Source of the DNA: Methylobacterium marchantiae
GTDB taxonomy: Bacteria > Pseudomonadota > Alphaproteobacteria > Rhizobiales > Beijerinckiaceae
Length of the DNA: 64,000 bases
Assembly (NCBI RefSeq): GCF_022179405.1
Contig: NZ_BPQT01000027.1
Span: forward strand, 48,543-112,542
Reading direction: 5' to 3'
A program made the translations under genes and the position numbers. This document shows, in pieces, positions 17,879 through 29,383 of the stretch. The notes below the pieces were generated by a model. It saw nothing but the letters and a program-made list of their open reading frames with translations, was not told where the DNA came from and searched no databases. Position 1 is the stretch's first letter. Every line of letters starts with the position of its first letter.

Positions 17879-18196
17879 GACATGCCGTAGGCATCGGGAT
17901 CCCAGCCGTGCAGGGCCGATTCCTACGGCAACCTTTCATGAGACCTGCGCGGCTTCACGTTGGCCGTTTCGCTCGCGTGATCCGTCGGAGGCACCGCCTG
18001 GCGTCGTGGCGTGGCCGGTCCGATATCGCGACGGGAACCGATCGCCGCGAATCTCGATGAGTCTCGGAGGGGCTTGAGCTCGAACCGCTTGCGGCTTCGA
18101 ACGCGCCGTTCAAGCACCTGCGGTTCGCGGTTTCTTCGCTGGTTCGGAAGGCGTAGGCCATACCGGGAACGAGGTTTGCCGCGGAAGGAGAACGGT
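17879..18196. other. intergenic region without a recognisable gene
   Basis: This 318-bp gap precedes the DUF6894 gene. No conserved frame was recognised. Its last bases carry a good ribosome binding site (aaggagaacggt) for the next start. Confidence 0.5.
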
Positions 18197-18451
18197 ATGC
18201 CACGCTACTTCCTGAACCTGCGGGATGCCGACGGTCTCCATCACGACCTGGAAGGAGACGAGTTCGAGTCCATGGGCGACCTTCGCGACGACGTCATGAT
18301 CAGCGTAAAGCAGATCGTCGCCGATGCCCTCGTCGGTGGGTCGACCTTGAGCGATGCTCTGGACCGCTCCTTCGAGATCGCCGACGAGACCGGACGGATC
18401 GTCCTGACGGTCTCGTTCTCGGAAGGCGTCGCGTCGCGGGCCAAGGTCTGA
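18197..18451 (+). CDS. DUF6894-family small protein
   Basis: The 84-residue protein matches the short soluble DUF6894 type common in Methylobacterium and Bradyrhizobium: it opens MPRYFLNLRDADGLHHDLEG and ends with a beta-strand block RIVLTVSFSEG. Function is unknown. ATG 18197 has aaggag 6 nt upstream. It stands alone, 125 nt before phosphoglucomutase. Confidence 0.8.
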   Translation: MPRYFLNLRDADGLHHDLEGDEFESMGDLRDDVMISVKQIVADALVGGSTLSDALDRSFEIADETGRIVLTVSFSEGVASRAKV

Positions 18452-18522
18452 CACGGATCGCTCGGTCGCGATTCTGCGAGATTCCTGCCCGAGCGCGGCC
18501 GAGATGTGCTCCACACGGTTGA

Positions 18523-20208
<1,686 letters not shown>

Positions 20209-20345
20209 AGACGAGCGGGACACCGCCCTTCCCGCCGATGCCGCACCCCGGGAACCGCGTTTCGCGCAACCCATTTTCCTAAAGATCTCGGGTGATCGCC
20301 GGCCGGGCCATGGCCGCGCCCCCTTCTCTCACAGATGGGACAGGC

Positions 20346-21116
20346 ATGAAATTGCAGGGCAAGCGCGCGCTCATCACCGGCGCGGATTCCGGGATCGGCC
20401 AGGCGGCGGCCGAGTTGTTCGCGCGCGAGGGCGCGGATGTCGCGATCACCTACAATACCGATGCGGAGGGCGCGCGGGAGACGACGCGCCGCGTCGAGGC
20501 GGCGGGGCGCAAATGCCTCGTGATCCAGAACGATGTCGGCGACCCGGCCTCCGTCGAGGCCACTTTCGAGCGGGTAGCCGAGGAGTTCGGTGTCCTCGAC
20601 ATCCTGATCAACAATGCCGGGCAGGCCATGAGCGGCATGCCCGTCGCCGAGATGGACGACGGCAAGCTCGAACAGATCCTGCGCGTCAACCTGATGGGGC
20701 CGGTCTTCTGCGCCCGCGCCTTCATCAAGGTCCGCCGGGCCAATGGCGGACGCGGCAAGATCGTCATCGTCTCGTCGGTGGCCCAGCACCTGCCGACGCC
20801 GGAGAGCGCCCCCTACGGCATGTCGAAGGCCGGCGTCGGCTCCCTCTGCCGCAGCCTGTCGCGGGAGCTCGCCGAGGACAGGATCAACGTCAACAACGTC
20901 GCCCCCGGCCTCATCGAGACTCCGATGACCAGCGACCGATTCGAGAACCCGGACAAGCTCGAGAATTCCCTGGCGCACATCCCGTGGCACCGGGCCGGCC
21001 AGCCGGACGAGATCGCCAAGGCCATCCTCTACCTCGCCTCCGACGACGCCGATTACGTCACCGGGCACACCCTGGTGGTGGATGGCGGCCTGACCATGCA
21101 GTGGGGCGGCGCCTGA
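20346..21116 (+). CDS. short-chain dehydrogenase/reductase, glucose 1-dehydrogenase-like
   Basis: The 256-residue classical SDR has the cofactor motif TGADSGIGQ (residues 11-19), NNAG, and the catalytic Ser with YGMSK (Tyr and Lys). VDGGLTMQ closes the substrate end. It should oxidise a sugar or alcohol with NAD(P). Similarity in layout to glucose 1-dehydrogenases and the adjacent pgm suggest a sugar substrate, but SDR specificity is hard to predict. ATG 20346 lies close after cagg. A strong bidirectional hairpin terminator follows. Confidence 0.85.
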   Translation: MKLQGKRALITGADSGIGQAAAELFAREGADVAITYNTDAEGARETTRRVEAAGRKCLVIQNDVGDPASVEATFERVAEEFGVLDILINNAGQAMSGMPVAEMDDGKLEQILRVNLMGPVFCARAFIKVRRANGGRGKIVIVSSVAQHLPTPESAPYGMSKAGVGSLCRSLSRELAEDRINVNNVAPGLIETPMTSDRFENPDKLENSLAHIPWHRAGQPDEIAKAILYLASDDADYVTGHTLVVDGGLTMQWGGA

Positions 21117-21141
21117 ACCGTCGCTCCGGAGCACTCACGAA

Positions 21142-21173
21142 GAAGGGCCGGATCGTCGTCGATCCGGCCCTTC
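21142..21173. terminator. bidirectional rho-independent-type terminator
   Basis: A perfect 14-bp stem with a 4-nt loop (tcgt) lies between two convergent genes, the SDR (plus) and the cupin (minus). The stem starts gaaggg and ends cccttc, giving short A/T ends in both directions. This is the strongest terminator-like structure in the first half of the window. Confidence 0.8.
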
Positions 21174-21197
21174 CCGTATCCAGCCGCGACCGGCGGA

Positions 21198-21506
21198 CTA
21201 TGCCGCTGGCGGCGCGGTCGCTTCCACTGCGGTGAAGTCTTCGAGGATCTTGTAGGTGTGGTCGGCACCGGCCGGCACGAGCCAGGAATCGCCCGGCTCC
21301 AGCGTCACCGTCTCGCCGGCGAGCACGAGTTCCGCGCGGCCGGAGATCACGTAGCCCACCGTCTCGTAGGGCCGGCTGGCGCTCGGCTTGTCCTCGGTCG
21401 GCGGCTCCTGGCGCCACATCCGCAGGGCGACCTTCTCGCCTTTGGTGAGACTGATCTCGCCATGGGCGCCCTCGCGGGCGGTCTTGCTGGATACCTTGAT
21501 GGTCAT
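21198..21506 (-). CDS. small single-domain cupin protein
   Basis: The 102-residue protein is a lone cupin barrel. It has a motif 1-like block PYETVGYVISGRAELVLAGE and a motif 2-like block LEPGDSWLVPAGADHTYKI. His residues are sparse in motif 1, so metal binding is uncertain. Such proteins are often regulators or isomerases; none can be chosen here. It lies 82 nt downstream of the GMC dehydrogenase on the same strand and may belong to its transcription unit. Confidence 0.82.
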   Translation of the reverse strand: MTIKVSSKTAREGAHGEISLTKGEKVALRMWRQEPPTEDKPSASRPYETVGYVISGRAELVLAGETVTLEPGDSWLVPAGADHTYKILEDFTAVEATAPPAA

Positions 21507-21588
21507 GGCGTTTGAAATCCGTTCCTTGTCCTGTGGGAATCCAACCGGGCAGACCCGGCGTCGTTCCCACCGGTGAGGCGCGCATCCC

Positions 21589-23139
21589 TCAGGCGCGATG
21601 CCCGAGGAACGCCTCGGCCGAGCGCAGGGCGAGCGCCATGATGGTCAGCGCCGGGTTGGCGGCCAGCGAACTCGGGAAGGTCGATCCGTCGCTGATCCAG
21701 AGGTTCGGGATCTCGAAGCTGCGTCCGTAGGGATCGACCACCGCGCTGTCGCCGCTCCTTCCCATCCGGCAGGTCCCGATCGTGTGGGCGACACGGTCGA
21801 GCACCCAGATGTCGGTGGCGCCCGCCGCCTCCCAGATGGCCTTTATGGTCCGGGTCGCGTGAGCGTTGAGTCTGTCCTCGTTCGCGGAATAGCCGAAATC
21901 TATCCGCGCCTTGCGCATCCCGAGCGCGTCGGTCTCGTCGGCGAGCCTCAGCACGTTGGCATCGCAAGGCAGGGTCTCGCCGTTGATCCCGATGCCGGCC
22001 ATGTGGTTGTAGCGATCGAGATGGTCGACGAGGGCCCGACCCCATAGGCCGCGCCCGCGCGCCACCGAGTTGCCCCAGGTCAGCGGTTCGACGCCGAGGC
22101 TCTGCATGAGGTAGCCGCCGGCGAAATCGGCATCGCCCGGTCGGATCATGTCCTCGCTGATGAGCGAGGAGGGATAGCCGCGGTTCATCCGCATCTCGGG
22201 CTCGAACGTGCCCCAGACCTGGGTCGCCACGTGGCCCATGTAGTTGCGGCCGACCTGGCCGCTGCCATTGGCGAGCCCGAGATGGAGGAGGAGCCGCGGC
22301 GTCTCCACGGCTCCGGCACTGAGAAAGACGGCGCCGCAACGCTGGCGATGATCGATGCCCCCGTGCCGGTAGATCACCGACGTGATCCGACCCTCGCGGT
22401 CGCGCTCGAGCCCGTGCACCCGGCAATCCGGGCGGATCTCGGCGCCGTCGGCCACCGCCTGCGGCAGATAGGTGACGTCCATGCTGGTCTTGGCGCCGTT
22501 CCGGCAGCCCTGATGGCAATAGCCGCAATTGATGCAAGCCCGGCGAAGGCCGCCGCCCTCCTGGGAAAAGTCGCGCGAGACCACGGCCGCCGGCGAATCC
22601 GTCGTGCGGATGCCGAGCCTGTCGCAGGCCATGGCCATCACCTGAGCCGGCGCGTTGCGGGGGACCGGCGGCAGCGGATAATGACGGTCCGGGTCCCACG
22701 GGTAGTCGGCGGGGCCGGAGACGCCGATGAAGGCCTCGACGCGCTCGTAGAACGGCAACAGCGCGTCGTAATCGATCGGCCAGTCGACGCCCATCCCGGT
22801 CTCGGTATGGAGAAGCAAGTCGCGCCGGTCCGCGCGCGGGGTGAAGGCGCCCCAATGCAGGGTCGAGCCGCCCAATCCGGTGCCGCTGTTGTTGGCGCCG
22901 AAGGCCTCCGGGGTCGAGCCGCCGCTGAGGCGCTCCTCGGTCCAGTAGATCTCGTCGGCGAGGGTCTCGTCGAAGGCGAAACGCGCCGGATCGAAGTTCG
23001 GCCCCGCCTCCAGGGCGACGACCTTGAGTCCCGCGGCCGCGAGGCGGGCGAGCACCGGCGCGCCGCCGGCTCCCGTGCCGATGACGACGACATCGACGCT
23101 GTCGGTGGTTGCGTAGCGACGCATCGCGTCGAGCTTCAT
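21589..23139 (-). CDS. GMC-family FAD dehydrogenase with CxxCxxCxxxC motif
   Basis: The 516-residue protein is a GMC oxidoreductase of the membrane-bound dehydrogenase type, likely oxidising a sugar, gluconate or other polyol. The FAD motif [13 protein letters not shown] (about 18-30), [12 protein letters not shown] and the C-terminal active-site region [11 protein letters not shown], with [11 protein letters not shown], are present. Cys202, Cys205, Cys208 and Cys212 form [11 protein letters not shown], which looks like an Fe-S ligand set; FAD-glucose dehydrogenases of the Burkholderia type also carry an Fe-S cluster, though with different spacing. There is no signal peptide. Its ATG overlaps the stop of the upstream hydrolase/subunit fusion by 4 nt, so the two are co-translated. 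Confidence 0.88.
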   Translation of the reverse strand: MKLDAMRRYATTDSVDVVVIGTGAGGAPVLARLAAAGLKVVALEAGPNFDPARFAFDETLADEIYWTEERLSGGSTPEAFGANNSGTGLGGSTLHWGAFTPRADRRDLLLHTETGMGVDWPIDYDALLPFYERVEAFIGVSGPADYPWDPDRHYPLPPVPRNAPAQVMAMACDRLGIRTTDSPAAVVSRDFSQEGGGLRRACINCGYCHQGCRNGAKTSMDVTYLPQAVADGAEIRPDCRVHGLERDREGRITSVIYRHGGIDHRQRCGAVFLSAGAVETPRLLLHLGLANGSGQVGRNYMGHVATQVWGTFEPEMRMNRGYPSSLISEDMIRPGDADFAGGYLMQSLGVEPLTWGNSVARGRGLWGRALVDHLDRYNHMAGIGINGETLPCDANVLRLADETDALGMRKARIDFGYSANEDRLNAHATRTIKAIWEAAGATDIWVLDRVAHTIGTCRMGRSGDSAVVDPYGRSFEIPNLWISDGSTFPSSLAANPALTIMALALRSAEAFLGHRA

Positions 23140-24599
23140 CGTCCGTCCGTCCCGAGCGCCACGGGCTCCCACGGTTCCGACTCGCCGATCCCGACCCGCT
23201 CGAAGCCGGGCAGGCGCTGGACATCGGCGCCGCCAGCGCCGATCCCGGAAAAGCCGATCCGGGCGAGGCTCGCGGGATGGGCGAGATAGGTCCGCACGAC
23301 ATCGCCGCGCAGATCCTCGAACCACAGGCTCATCTGCTCGGCATCGAGCCCATCCTCCGGCCTGTCGGGGTAGAAGGGCTCGCCGGACGCAACCCCCGTC
23401 AGGAGCGCGTCCTGCGCGGCGACGTCGAGGCCGAGGAAGGGTGATCCATGGACGGATCGCGCGGCGGCATCAAGGGTGCGCAGGGCCGCGCGGCAAGCCT
23501 GGGAATCGGCCGGAAGCTTGGCGAAGCGCCAGCCGTCACCCGCCCCGGCGGCGAGCCGGGCCTCGATACGCGCCGCGATATCGATCCGGCCGATGCTTTC
23601 CTGCGGCAGCACCCTGTCCACCACGGCGCGAAGCAGCGCGAGTTCGACCGGATCGAGACATCCGGGCTGGTAGGCCGCGTCGTCGGGCTCGGCGCGGGCG
23701 AGGAGCGCCTCGCGCAGGCGCGTGTTCACCCGGCCGGATTCGATCAGCGCGCGATAGGGCTCCGACACCTTCGGCGCCTCGGATTTCGTAAGCGGCTCGC
23801 CGGCGACGAGGCCCGCGATGAGGCCGGCCACGGCCTCCGGCCGCTCCAGCGGCAGCAAATGCCCGGCGCCTTCCAGGGCCACGAGCCGGCCATGGGTCAG
23901 ATGCGGCAGGGTCAGAGCTCGCTGGGCGGCGGCACCGAGATCGGCATCCTCCGTCCCGCCGACCACCACGGCCGGAATGCGCAGAATCCCGATCCGGTGG
24001 CTCCAATCCTCCCGCGATCCGTGGTTCAGCCAAGCCGTCCAGGCGGCGGGGGAGGCACGAAGCACGTCCTCGATCGCGCCGCTCCGCAGGGGTTCGGCGA
24101 GAGGAGCGCCGGTATTCCGGTCGATGAACTCCGCCGCCTTTGCAAAGCGGGTCGCCGCGTCGGCGGAGATCCAGCCCATCATCTCCCGGCGCTTGTCGTC
24201 GGACATCGGCTCGGGGCTCGGGGGCGACCCGCCGAGCAGCAGCAGCCCGGCGAGACCCGCCAGATCCGCTGCCCCGTCCTCGGCGCGGCGCGCGAGGGCC
24301 AGGGCGACCTTCGCGCCCATGCTGTGGCCGGCGAGATACCATCGTCCTCCCAATCCGGCGGCGGCGATCCGACCGGCCACGTGATCGGCCATGGCCTCGA
24401 CGGTGTAGCCGGACGTTTCGGCCGCGTCGCCGAAACCCGGCAGGTCGAGGGCGACGACGCGAGCGACCCCGTCGAGCCGGGCGGCGATGGGCTCCCATTC
24501 GCGGGCGCTTCCGCCGAGAAAGTGCAGGCAGACGATCGCGGGGGGAACACCGGCGACAGGATCTGCGATGTCCGGTCTGGCAACGGGAGAGTTTGGCAT
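23136..24599 (-). CDS. alpha/beta-hydrolase fused to gluconate 2-dehydrogenase subunit 3-like domain
   Basis: The 487-residue protein contains two unrelated domains. Residues about 20-250 are an alpha/beta hydrolase: oxyanion motif [11 protein letters not shown], nucleophile elbow AGHSMGAK with Ser, a late Asp region [12 protein letters not shown], and the catalytic His in [16 protein letters not shown]. Residues about 270-480 resemble the small subunit of GMC-type gluconate/sugar dehydrogenases ([19 protein letters not shown], then [20 protein letters not shown]). The stop overlaps the start of the GMC catalytic subunit (ATGA), as expected for partner subunits. No Tat signal is visible. ATG 24599 sits next to ggaagg; ATG 24620 is the alternative. 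The subunit-domain call is by resemblance and context. Confidence 0.75.
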   Translation of the reverse strand: MPNSPVARPDIADPVAGVPPAIVCLHFLGGSAREWEPIAARLDGVARVVALDLPGFGDAAETSGYTVEAMADHVAGRIAAAGLGGRWYLAGHSMGAKVALALARRAEDGAADLAGLAGLLLLGGSPPSPEPMSDDKRREMMGWISADAATRFAKAAEFIDRNTGAPLAEPLRSGAIEDVLRASPAAWTAWLNHGSREDWSHRIGILRIPAVVVGGTEDADLGAAAQRALTLPHLTHGRLVALEGAGHLLPLERPEAVAGLIAGLVAGEPLTKSEAPKVSEPYRALIESGRVNTRLREALLARAEPDDAAYQPGCLDPVELALLRAVVDRVLPQESIGRIDIAARIEARLAAGAGDGWRFAKLPADSQACRAALRTLDAAARSVHGSPFLGLDVAAQDALLTGVASGEPFYPDRPEDGLDAEQMSLWFEDLRGDVVRTYLAHPASLARIGFSGIGAGGADVQRLPGFERVGIGESEPWEPVALGTDGR

Positions 24600-24944
24600 G
24601 CCTTCCGAACTCGGGCGCATGTCCGACCGATCAAGACCGTAATCCCGGCTCCGGCTTGCGGCATGGCGTCCGACCCGATGCTCGCCTCGACGTCCGACTC
24701 GGCCGCCGAATTTGGACGCCGGCTCGAAGACCGGTTTGGCAGCGGGACATCGCCGTCGGAAGGGGAAGTCCCGACATGGCCCGGCCCGTGCGGGCGCGTC
24801 CTCTTTCAGCGGCATCCGCATCATCGCGCGGCGGAAGCGGAACAAACGCCTTCAACCTGGACTTTCGCCTGTCGATCTTCGCGAGTATCGGAGATTGGCT
24901 GCCCTCGTCTTACCTGACCGTGCGGGACCCGTTAAGCTGTTGCG
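24600..24944. other. divergent intergenic region
   Basis: This gap separates the hydrolase fusion (minus) from the HWE kinase (plus). No recognised gene. It should contain promoters for both; no clear operator or hairpin was found. Confidence 0.4.
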
Positions 24945-26099
24945 GTGCATCATCGGGTCCCTACCCATTCCTCGCAGAAAGCCCGTTTCGTGCCGACCCG
25001 GCCGCCTTTTCAATCCTCCACCGACGCATCGACCTCCTTGCCGACCCTGCGCCGCGGGTCGCAGTTGCATGAGACCGAGCGCCGCCTGAACGCGGTGCTC
25101 AACAATGCGTCGGTGGCGATCTTCCTGATGGATGACCGACAGCACTGCGTCTACATGAACCGCGCCGCCGAGCTGCTCACCGGGTTCAGCGTCGGCGAGG
25201 TGCTCGCGCGCGACTGCCCGCTGCACGACATCGTCCACCACACCTATCCCGACGGACGGCCGTTTCCGCTGGAGGAATGCGCCATCGACCGCGCCTTCCC
25301 CGAGAACAACCAGGAGCGCGGCGAGGAAGTGTTCGTCCACAAGGACGGGCATTTCTATCCGGTCGGCTTCACCGCGAGCCCGATCCGGGACGATACGGCC
25401 AAGATCATCGGCACGATCATCGAAGTCCGCGACATCACCGAGGAGAAGGCGGCGGCCGAGCGGCAGAGGCTGCTGACCAACGAGTTGAACCATCGGGTGA
25501 AGAACACGCTGGCCACCGTCCAGTCCATCGCGGCGCAGACCTTCCGCAACGTCGCCGACCAGCAGGCCCGCGCCGTGTTCGACGCCCGCGTGACGGCACT
25601 GTCCAACGCCCACAACGTCCTGACGGAAGCCAACTGGGAAAGCGCCAGCCTCGTCGGCGTCGTCGAGCGCGCGATCGCGCCCCATGCGCTCGCGGAGGCC
25701 GACGCGACGCGGTTCGAGCTCGCCGGGGCGGATACCAGGCTGCACCCGAAGGTGGCGGTGACGCTGGCGATGGCCCTGCACGAGCTGATGACCAACGCCG
25801 CCAAATACGGCGCCCTCTCGGTTCCCGACGGACGGGTGGCGGTGGCGTGGACGCTGGCCGATGTGGAGGGGCGCGAACAGCTCTCCCTCACCTGGACGGA
25901 GACGGGCGGCCCGGAAGTGACTCCGCCGACGCGGAAGGGTTTCGGCTCGCGCCTGATCGAGCGGCAGCTTCCGCTGGAGTTCGACGGCAGCGCCGCGATC
26001 GACTTCGCGCCGACGGGGGTCGTCTGCCGGCTCGAGATTCCGCTGACCGCCTTGGGATGGCATGGGCAGGACATCGTGGCGGGGCGTCCTGCCGCATGA
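24945..26099 (+). CDS. PAS-HWE histidine kinase
   Basis: The 384-residue soluble kinase has a PAS/PAC sensor (about 42-170, NASVAIFLMDDRQHCVYMN, then PIRDDTAKIIGTIIEVRDIT) and an HWE kinase domain (about 178-370). The phospho-acceptor is in ELNHRVKNTLATVQSIA; ATP-binding boxes HELMTNAAKYGALS, WTETGGPEV and KGFGSRLIER are intact. No membrane helix is visible, so it senses a cytoplasmic signal. Start is uncertain: GTG 24945 and GTG 24990 are both possible. Its stop overlaps the next gene (ATGA at 26096), which encodes a single-domain receiver, its likely phosphorylation partner. Confidence 0.88.
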   Translation: MHHRVPTHSSQKARFVPTRPPFQSSTDASTSLPTLRRGSQLHETERRLNAVLNNASVAIFLMDDRQHCVYMNRAAELLTGFSVGEVLARDCPLHDIVHHTYPDGRPFPLEECAIDRAFPENNQERGEEVFVHKDGHFYPVGFTASPIRDDTAKIIGTIIEVRDITEEKAAAERQRLLTNELNHRVKNTLATVQSIAAQTFRNVADQQARAVFDARVTALSNAHNVLTEANWESASLVGVVERAIAPHALAEADATRFELAGADTRLHPKVAVTLAMALHELMTNAAKYGALSVPDGRVAVAWTLADVEGREQLSLTWTETGGPEVTPPTRKGFGSRLIERQLPLEFDGSAAIDFAPTGVVCRLEIPLTALGWHGQDIVAGRPAA

Positions 26100-26554
26100 G
26101 CATCATGATGGGACGCCGCGTCTTGCTGGTGGAGGATGAGAGCCTGGTGGCGATGCTCGCCGAGGACATGCTGCTCGATCTCGGCTGTGAGGTCGTCGTC
26201 GCCATGCGTCTGGATCAGGCCCTGAAGCATCTGCAGGCGACCGAGTTCGACTTGGCCGTTCTCGACGTCAATCTCGGCGAGGCACGCAGCTATCCCGTGG
26301 CCGACATCCTGTTCGAACGCTGCATCCCGTTCCTATTCGCGACCGGTTACGGCCATGTCGGCGTGGAGCCGGCCTATCGGAGCGTGCCGGTGATGCAGAA
26401 ACCGTATCGGAAGGAGCAGATGGAGGCGCTGCTTCAGCATCTCCTCACCTGCGAGGCGATCCCGCAGCGGTCCGATTCCGGCGCCAGAGCGTTCCCCTGC
26501 GGCTGCACGCTCGGCTCCAAGGATTCCGGTCCGACGCATATCCGGGCGGATTGA
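26096..26554 (+). CDS. single-domain response regulator, partner of HWE kinase
   Basis: The 152-residue protein is a stand-alone receiver. It has the acidic pocket VLLVEDESLVAMLAEDML, phospho-acceptor Asp in LAVLDVNLGEARSYPVAD, Thr in FLFATGYGH and Lys in PVMQKPYRKEQ. After about residue 125 there is a short tail with no recognised output domain. It is coupled to the upstream PAS-HWE kinase by a 4-nt overlap. Its output is probably protein interaction. It converges with a second HWE kinase gene 75 nt away. Confidence 0.88.
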   Translation: MSIMMGRRVLLVEDESLVAMLAEDMLLDLGCEVVVAMRLDQALKHLQATEFDLAVLDVNLGEARSYPVADILFERCIPFLFATGYGHVGVEPAYRSVPVMQKPYRKEQMEALLQHLLTCEAIPQRSDSGARAFPCGCTLGSKDSGPTHIRAD

Positions 26555-26629
26555 AGCCGGTCCAGTCGAGCTAAAACTTGCTGGTCATCGGATTTTCGCG
26601 AAATGCGGCATCCGCCTCCGGGCCGTCGC

Positions 26630-29383
26630 CTAGCGGAAGTCGGGCGGGGTATCCACGGCCTGAAGGCCCTTCAGCGAGGCTTCGAGGGTGCAGACCACAC
26701 CGGACGTGCGATAGTCGAGAGAGACTTCGCCGCCGAAATTGCCGGCGAGGCCACGTCCGATCAGGCGCGTGCCGAACCCCGTGCGGGTCGGCGGCGTCAC
26801 CGGCGGCCCCCCGGCCTCGACCCAGCGCAGCAGCACCTGATCGCTGCCGTCACCCTCGTTTCTCCGAATCTCCCAGACGATGGTGACGCCGCCCTCGTCG
26901 GTGGAGAGTGCACCGTATTTGGCGGCGTTGGTGGCGAGTTCGTGGAGGATGAGGGCCAGCGACATCGCCGCCTTGGCGCCGACATTGAGGGCCGGCCCAC
27001 GAAGCGAGAACCGGTCCGGCTTGTCCTTGTGAGCTTCCAGGGCACTCTCGATCAGGGTCTTCAGGGGCGTATCGCCGAGCGACCCGCCCAGCAGCAGGTC
27101 GTGCGACTTGCCGAGGGCGATCAGGCGCCCGGCCAGCACGTCCTTGGCGGTGGCGATATCGGTGGCGTTGCGCATGGTCTGCGTGGCGATGGATTGCACC
27201 ATCGCCAGCATGTTCTTCATGCGATGACTGAGTTCGAGATTGAGCACGCGCTGCTGCGCCTCCGCCTCGATCCGCGCGATCGCCGCGCGGGTCCGGTCGG
27301 CGACGTTGCGGACGAAGCCGATCTCCTCGGGCGTCCAGGCATGGGGGACGTCCTTCACGATGTAGAACAGGGCCACGAACCGCCCGTGCTCCATGACGGG
27401 CAGGTTGACGAGGGACCGTGTGCTGATGGCGGCGAGCGAGGCCGCATCCGCCCTAGTGAGCGGATCCTCGGCGGCATCCTCGATCAGGACGACCTCCCCG
27501 GTCTTCAGCGCGTCGATATAGGAACCGTATTCGCGGAACTGGTGAAGTCCGTCGATGCGGGGAAGGCCGGGCGCCGACCAGCCGCGCCCGACGAGGATGG
27601 TCTCGCGCTCTTGGTCCACGGCGCCGTAGCCGGCATGGGACAGGCCGAGGGTGCGGCCCAGGATCTCGGCCGCGGCGAAGGAGATCTCGACCGGATCGCC
27701 GAGGTGGCGGAGGCGGTCGCCGAGTTCCGCGATGGCAATGCGGCGGGTCTCGCTCCGAGTCCGTTCGGTGACGTCGAGGAAGAGGCAGCTGAATCGCTGA
27801 CCGCTCTCGTGGCCCGCGCGGACCTCGAAGGTCCGGGCGAGGCCCGGCACGGTGATCTCGAAGAGGGTCGGCTCGCCAGTCTCGACGACATCGGCATAGG
27901 TCTCGATCAGCCAATCCTCGATATCCGGCACGAGGTCGCGGATGGTCCGGCCAACGGCGTCCTCGGGCAGGCCCGATTGCCGGGCGAAGGCCGGATTGAT
28001 CTCCAGGAACCGGTAGTCGCAGACCCGCCCCGCCTCGTCGCGGATGAGTTCGCCGAGGAAGAACCCCTCCTGCATGCTGGTGAACAGGCCACGCCAGCGC
28101 ATCTCGCTGGCGCTTATCAACTGCTCGGCGGTCTTCTGGACGGTGATGTCGCGGGAGACCGAGAGCAGCCGCTCGGGGCGGCCCTCGGCATCAAGGATCG
28201 GCGTGACCTGCACGTCCCACCAGCGCGGGTTTCCCGCCATCGTATCGGCGACACCCTGAAAGTGCCCAATGCCTCCGGCCTTGGCTGCCTCGATGGCCGC
28301 CAGGGCGTCGGCATTGCCCTGATCATGCCAGAAATCCGGCCAGGGGCAGCCCTTGATCGCGTTGAAGTCGCTGACCTCCATCACGCGCATCCCACCTTCG
28401 CTCATGAAGGTCAGCCGGCTGTCGAGGTCGAGCACCTTGATGCAGTCACCGGAGGAGGCGAGGACGCTGCGCATGAATTCGGCGTCGGTGCGCTGCTTCT
28501 GGCTCGCGAGGCGCTGTTCCGTGCGGTCCCGCAGGATCTTGATGAACCCCTCCGGACGATCGTCCTCGTTCAAAAGCGGCATCATCTCGCCGAGGCCCCA
28601 GAACAGGGCGCCGTCCTTGCGCCTGTGCCAGCGCTCGTCGCTGGCGCGGCCATGCAGCAGCGCGGCCCCCATCTCCTGCTCGGGAAGGCCGTTCTCGACG
28701 TCATCCTGCGTGAAGAAGATATGGGCGAGCTCGCCGCACATCTCCGCCTCGGACCAGCCGAGGACCCGCTCCGCACCCGTGTTCCAGCTCGTCACCCGTC
28801 CGGACAGGTCCATGGAGATGATGCCGTAATCGACCGCGCTCTCGAGGATCGCCTTGTTGAGCCGGTCGCCCTCGCGCTGCTCCCGAAGGGCGCGGCGCAG
28901 GTCGAGCAGGGCCATCACCTGCCTCGCAAGCGTCCGCAGGATGAGGATCTGTGCCGGATTCAGACTGTTCGGCTTGGTGTCGAGGACGCAGAGCGTACCG
29001 AGGGGGATGCCCTCCGCCGTCTGCAGCGGCACGCCCGCGTAGAAGCGCACATGCTCGGCACCGGTGACGAGGGGATTGGCGGCGGTCCGCTCGTCCCGGG
29101 TCGTGTCGGGGATCACGAACACGGGGTCCCCCTCGTGGACCGCATGGGCGCAGATGGAGGAGGTGAGCGGCGTTTCGCGCTGGCCGAACCCGGTCTCGGC
29201 CTTGAACCATTGCCGGTCGCCGTCGAGCAGGGAGATCAGGGAGATCGGCATGTCGCAGGCCGCCGACGCCGCCTTAACGATATCGTCGAAATCGGCCTCG
29301 CTCTCGGTGTCGAGAATGCCGTAGCGCGCGAGGGCCGCCCGCCGGTCCGTCTCGATGCCCGCGCTAGTGTCGTCGTGGTCCAC
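26630..29383 (-). CDS. multi-sensor HWE histidine kinase (GAF-PAS-PAS-PAS-GAF)
   Basis: The 917-residue soluble kinase has a GAF domain (about 25-165), three PAS domains (about 180-290, 305-415, 430-540; PAC-like ends FIKILRDRTEQR and LLSVSRDITVQK), a second GAF (about 555-700, HAGYGAVDQERETILVGRGW) and an HWE kinase domain (about 715-905). The kinase boxes ELSHRMKNMLAMVQSIA, HELATNAAKYGALS, WVEAGGPPV and TGFGTRLIGR are intact. It lacks a receiver and a partner regulator gene on its own strand. The only nearby receiver (26096) belongs to the convergent HWE kinase, so cross-talk is possible. GAF domains suggest small-ligand or bilin-like sensing, but the Cys for a chromophore was not identified. 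Confidence 0.9.
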   Translation of the reverse strand: MDHDDTSAGIETDRRAALARYGILDTESEADFDDIVKAASAACDMPISLISLLDGDRQWFKAETGFGQRETPLTSSICAHAVHEGDPVFVIPDTTRDERTAANPLVTGAEHVRFYAGVPLQTAEGIPLGTLCVLDTKPNSLNPAQILILRTLARQVMALLDLRRALREQREGDRLNKAILESAVDYGIISMDLSGRVTSWNTGAERVLGWSEAEMCGELAHIFFTQDDVENGLPEQEMGAALLHGRASDERWHRRKDGALFWGLGEMMPLLNEDDRPEGFIKILRDRTEQRLASQKQRTDAEFMRSVLASSGDCIKVLDLDSRLTFMSEGGMRVMEVSDFNAIKGCPWPDFWHDQGNADALAAIEAAKAGGIGHFQGVADTMAGNPRWWDVQVTPILDAEGRPERLLSVSRDITVQKTAEQLISASEMRWRGLFTSMQEGFFLGELIRDEAGRVCDYRFLEINPAFARQSGLPEDAVGRTIRDLVPDIEDWLIETYADVVETGEPTLFEITVPGLARTFEVRAGHESGQRFSCLFLDVTERTRSETRRIAIAELGDRLRHLGDPVEISFAAAEILGRTLGLSHAGYGAVDQERETILVGRGWSAPGLPRIDGLHQFREYGSYIDALKTGEVVLIEDAAEDPLTRADAASLAAISTRSLVNLPVMEHGRFVALFYIVKDVPHAWTPEEIGFVRNVADRTRAAIARIEAEAQQRVLNLELSHRMKNMLAMVQSIATQTMRNATDIATAKDVLAGRLIALGKSHDLLLGGSLGDTPLKTLIESALEAHKDKPDRFSLRGPALNVGAKAAMSLALILHELATNAAKYGALSTDEGGVTIVWEIRRNEGDGSDQVLLRWVEAGGPPVTPPTRTGFGTRLIGRGLAGNFGGEVSLDYRTSGVVCTLEASLKGLQAVDTPPDFR

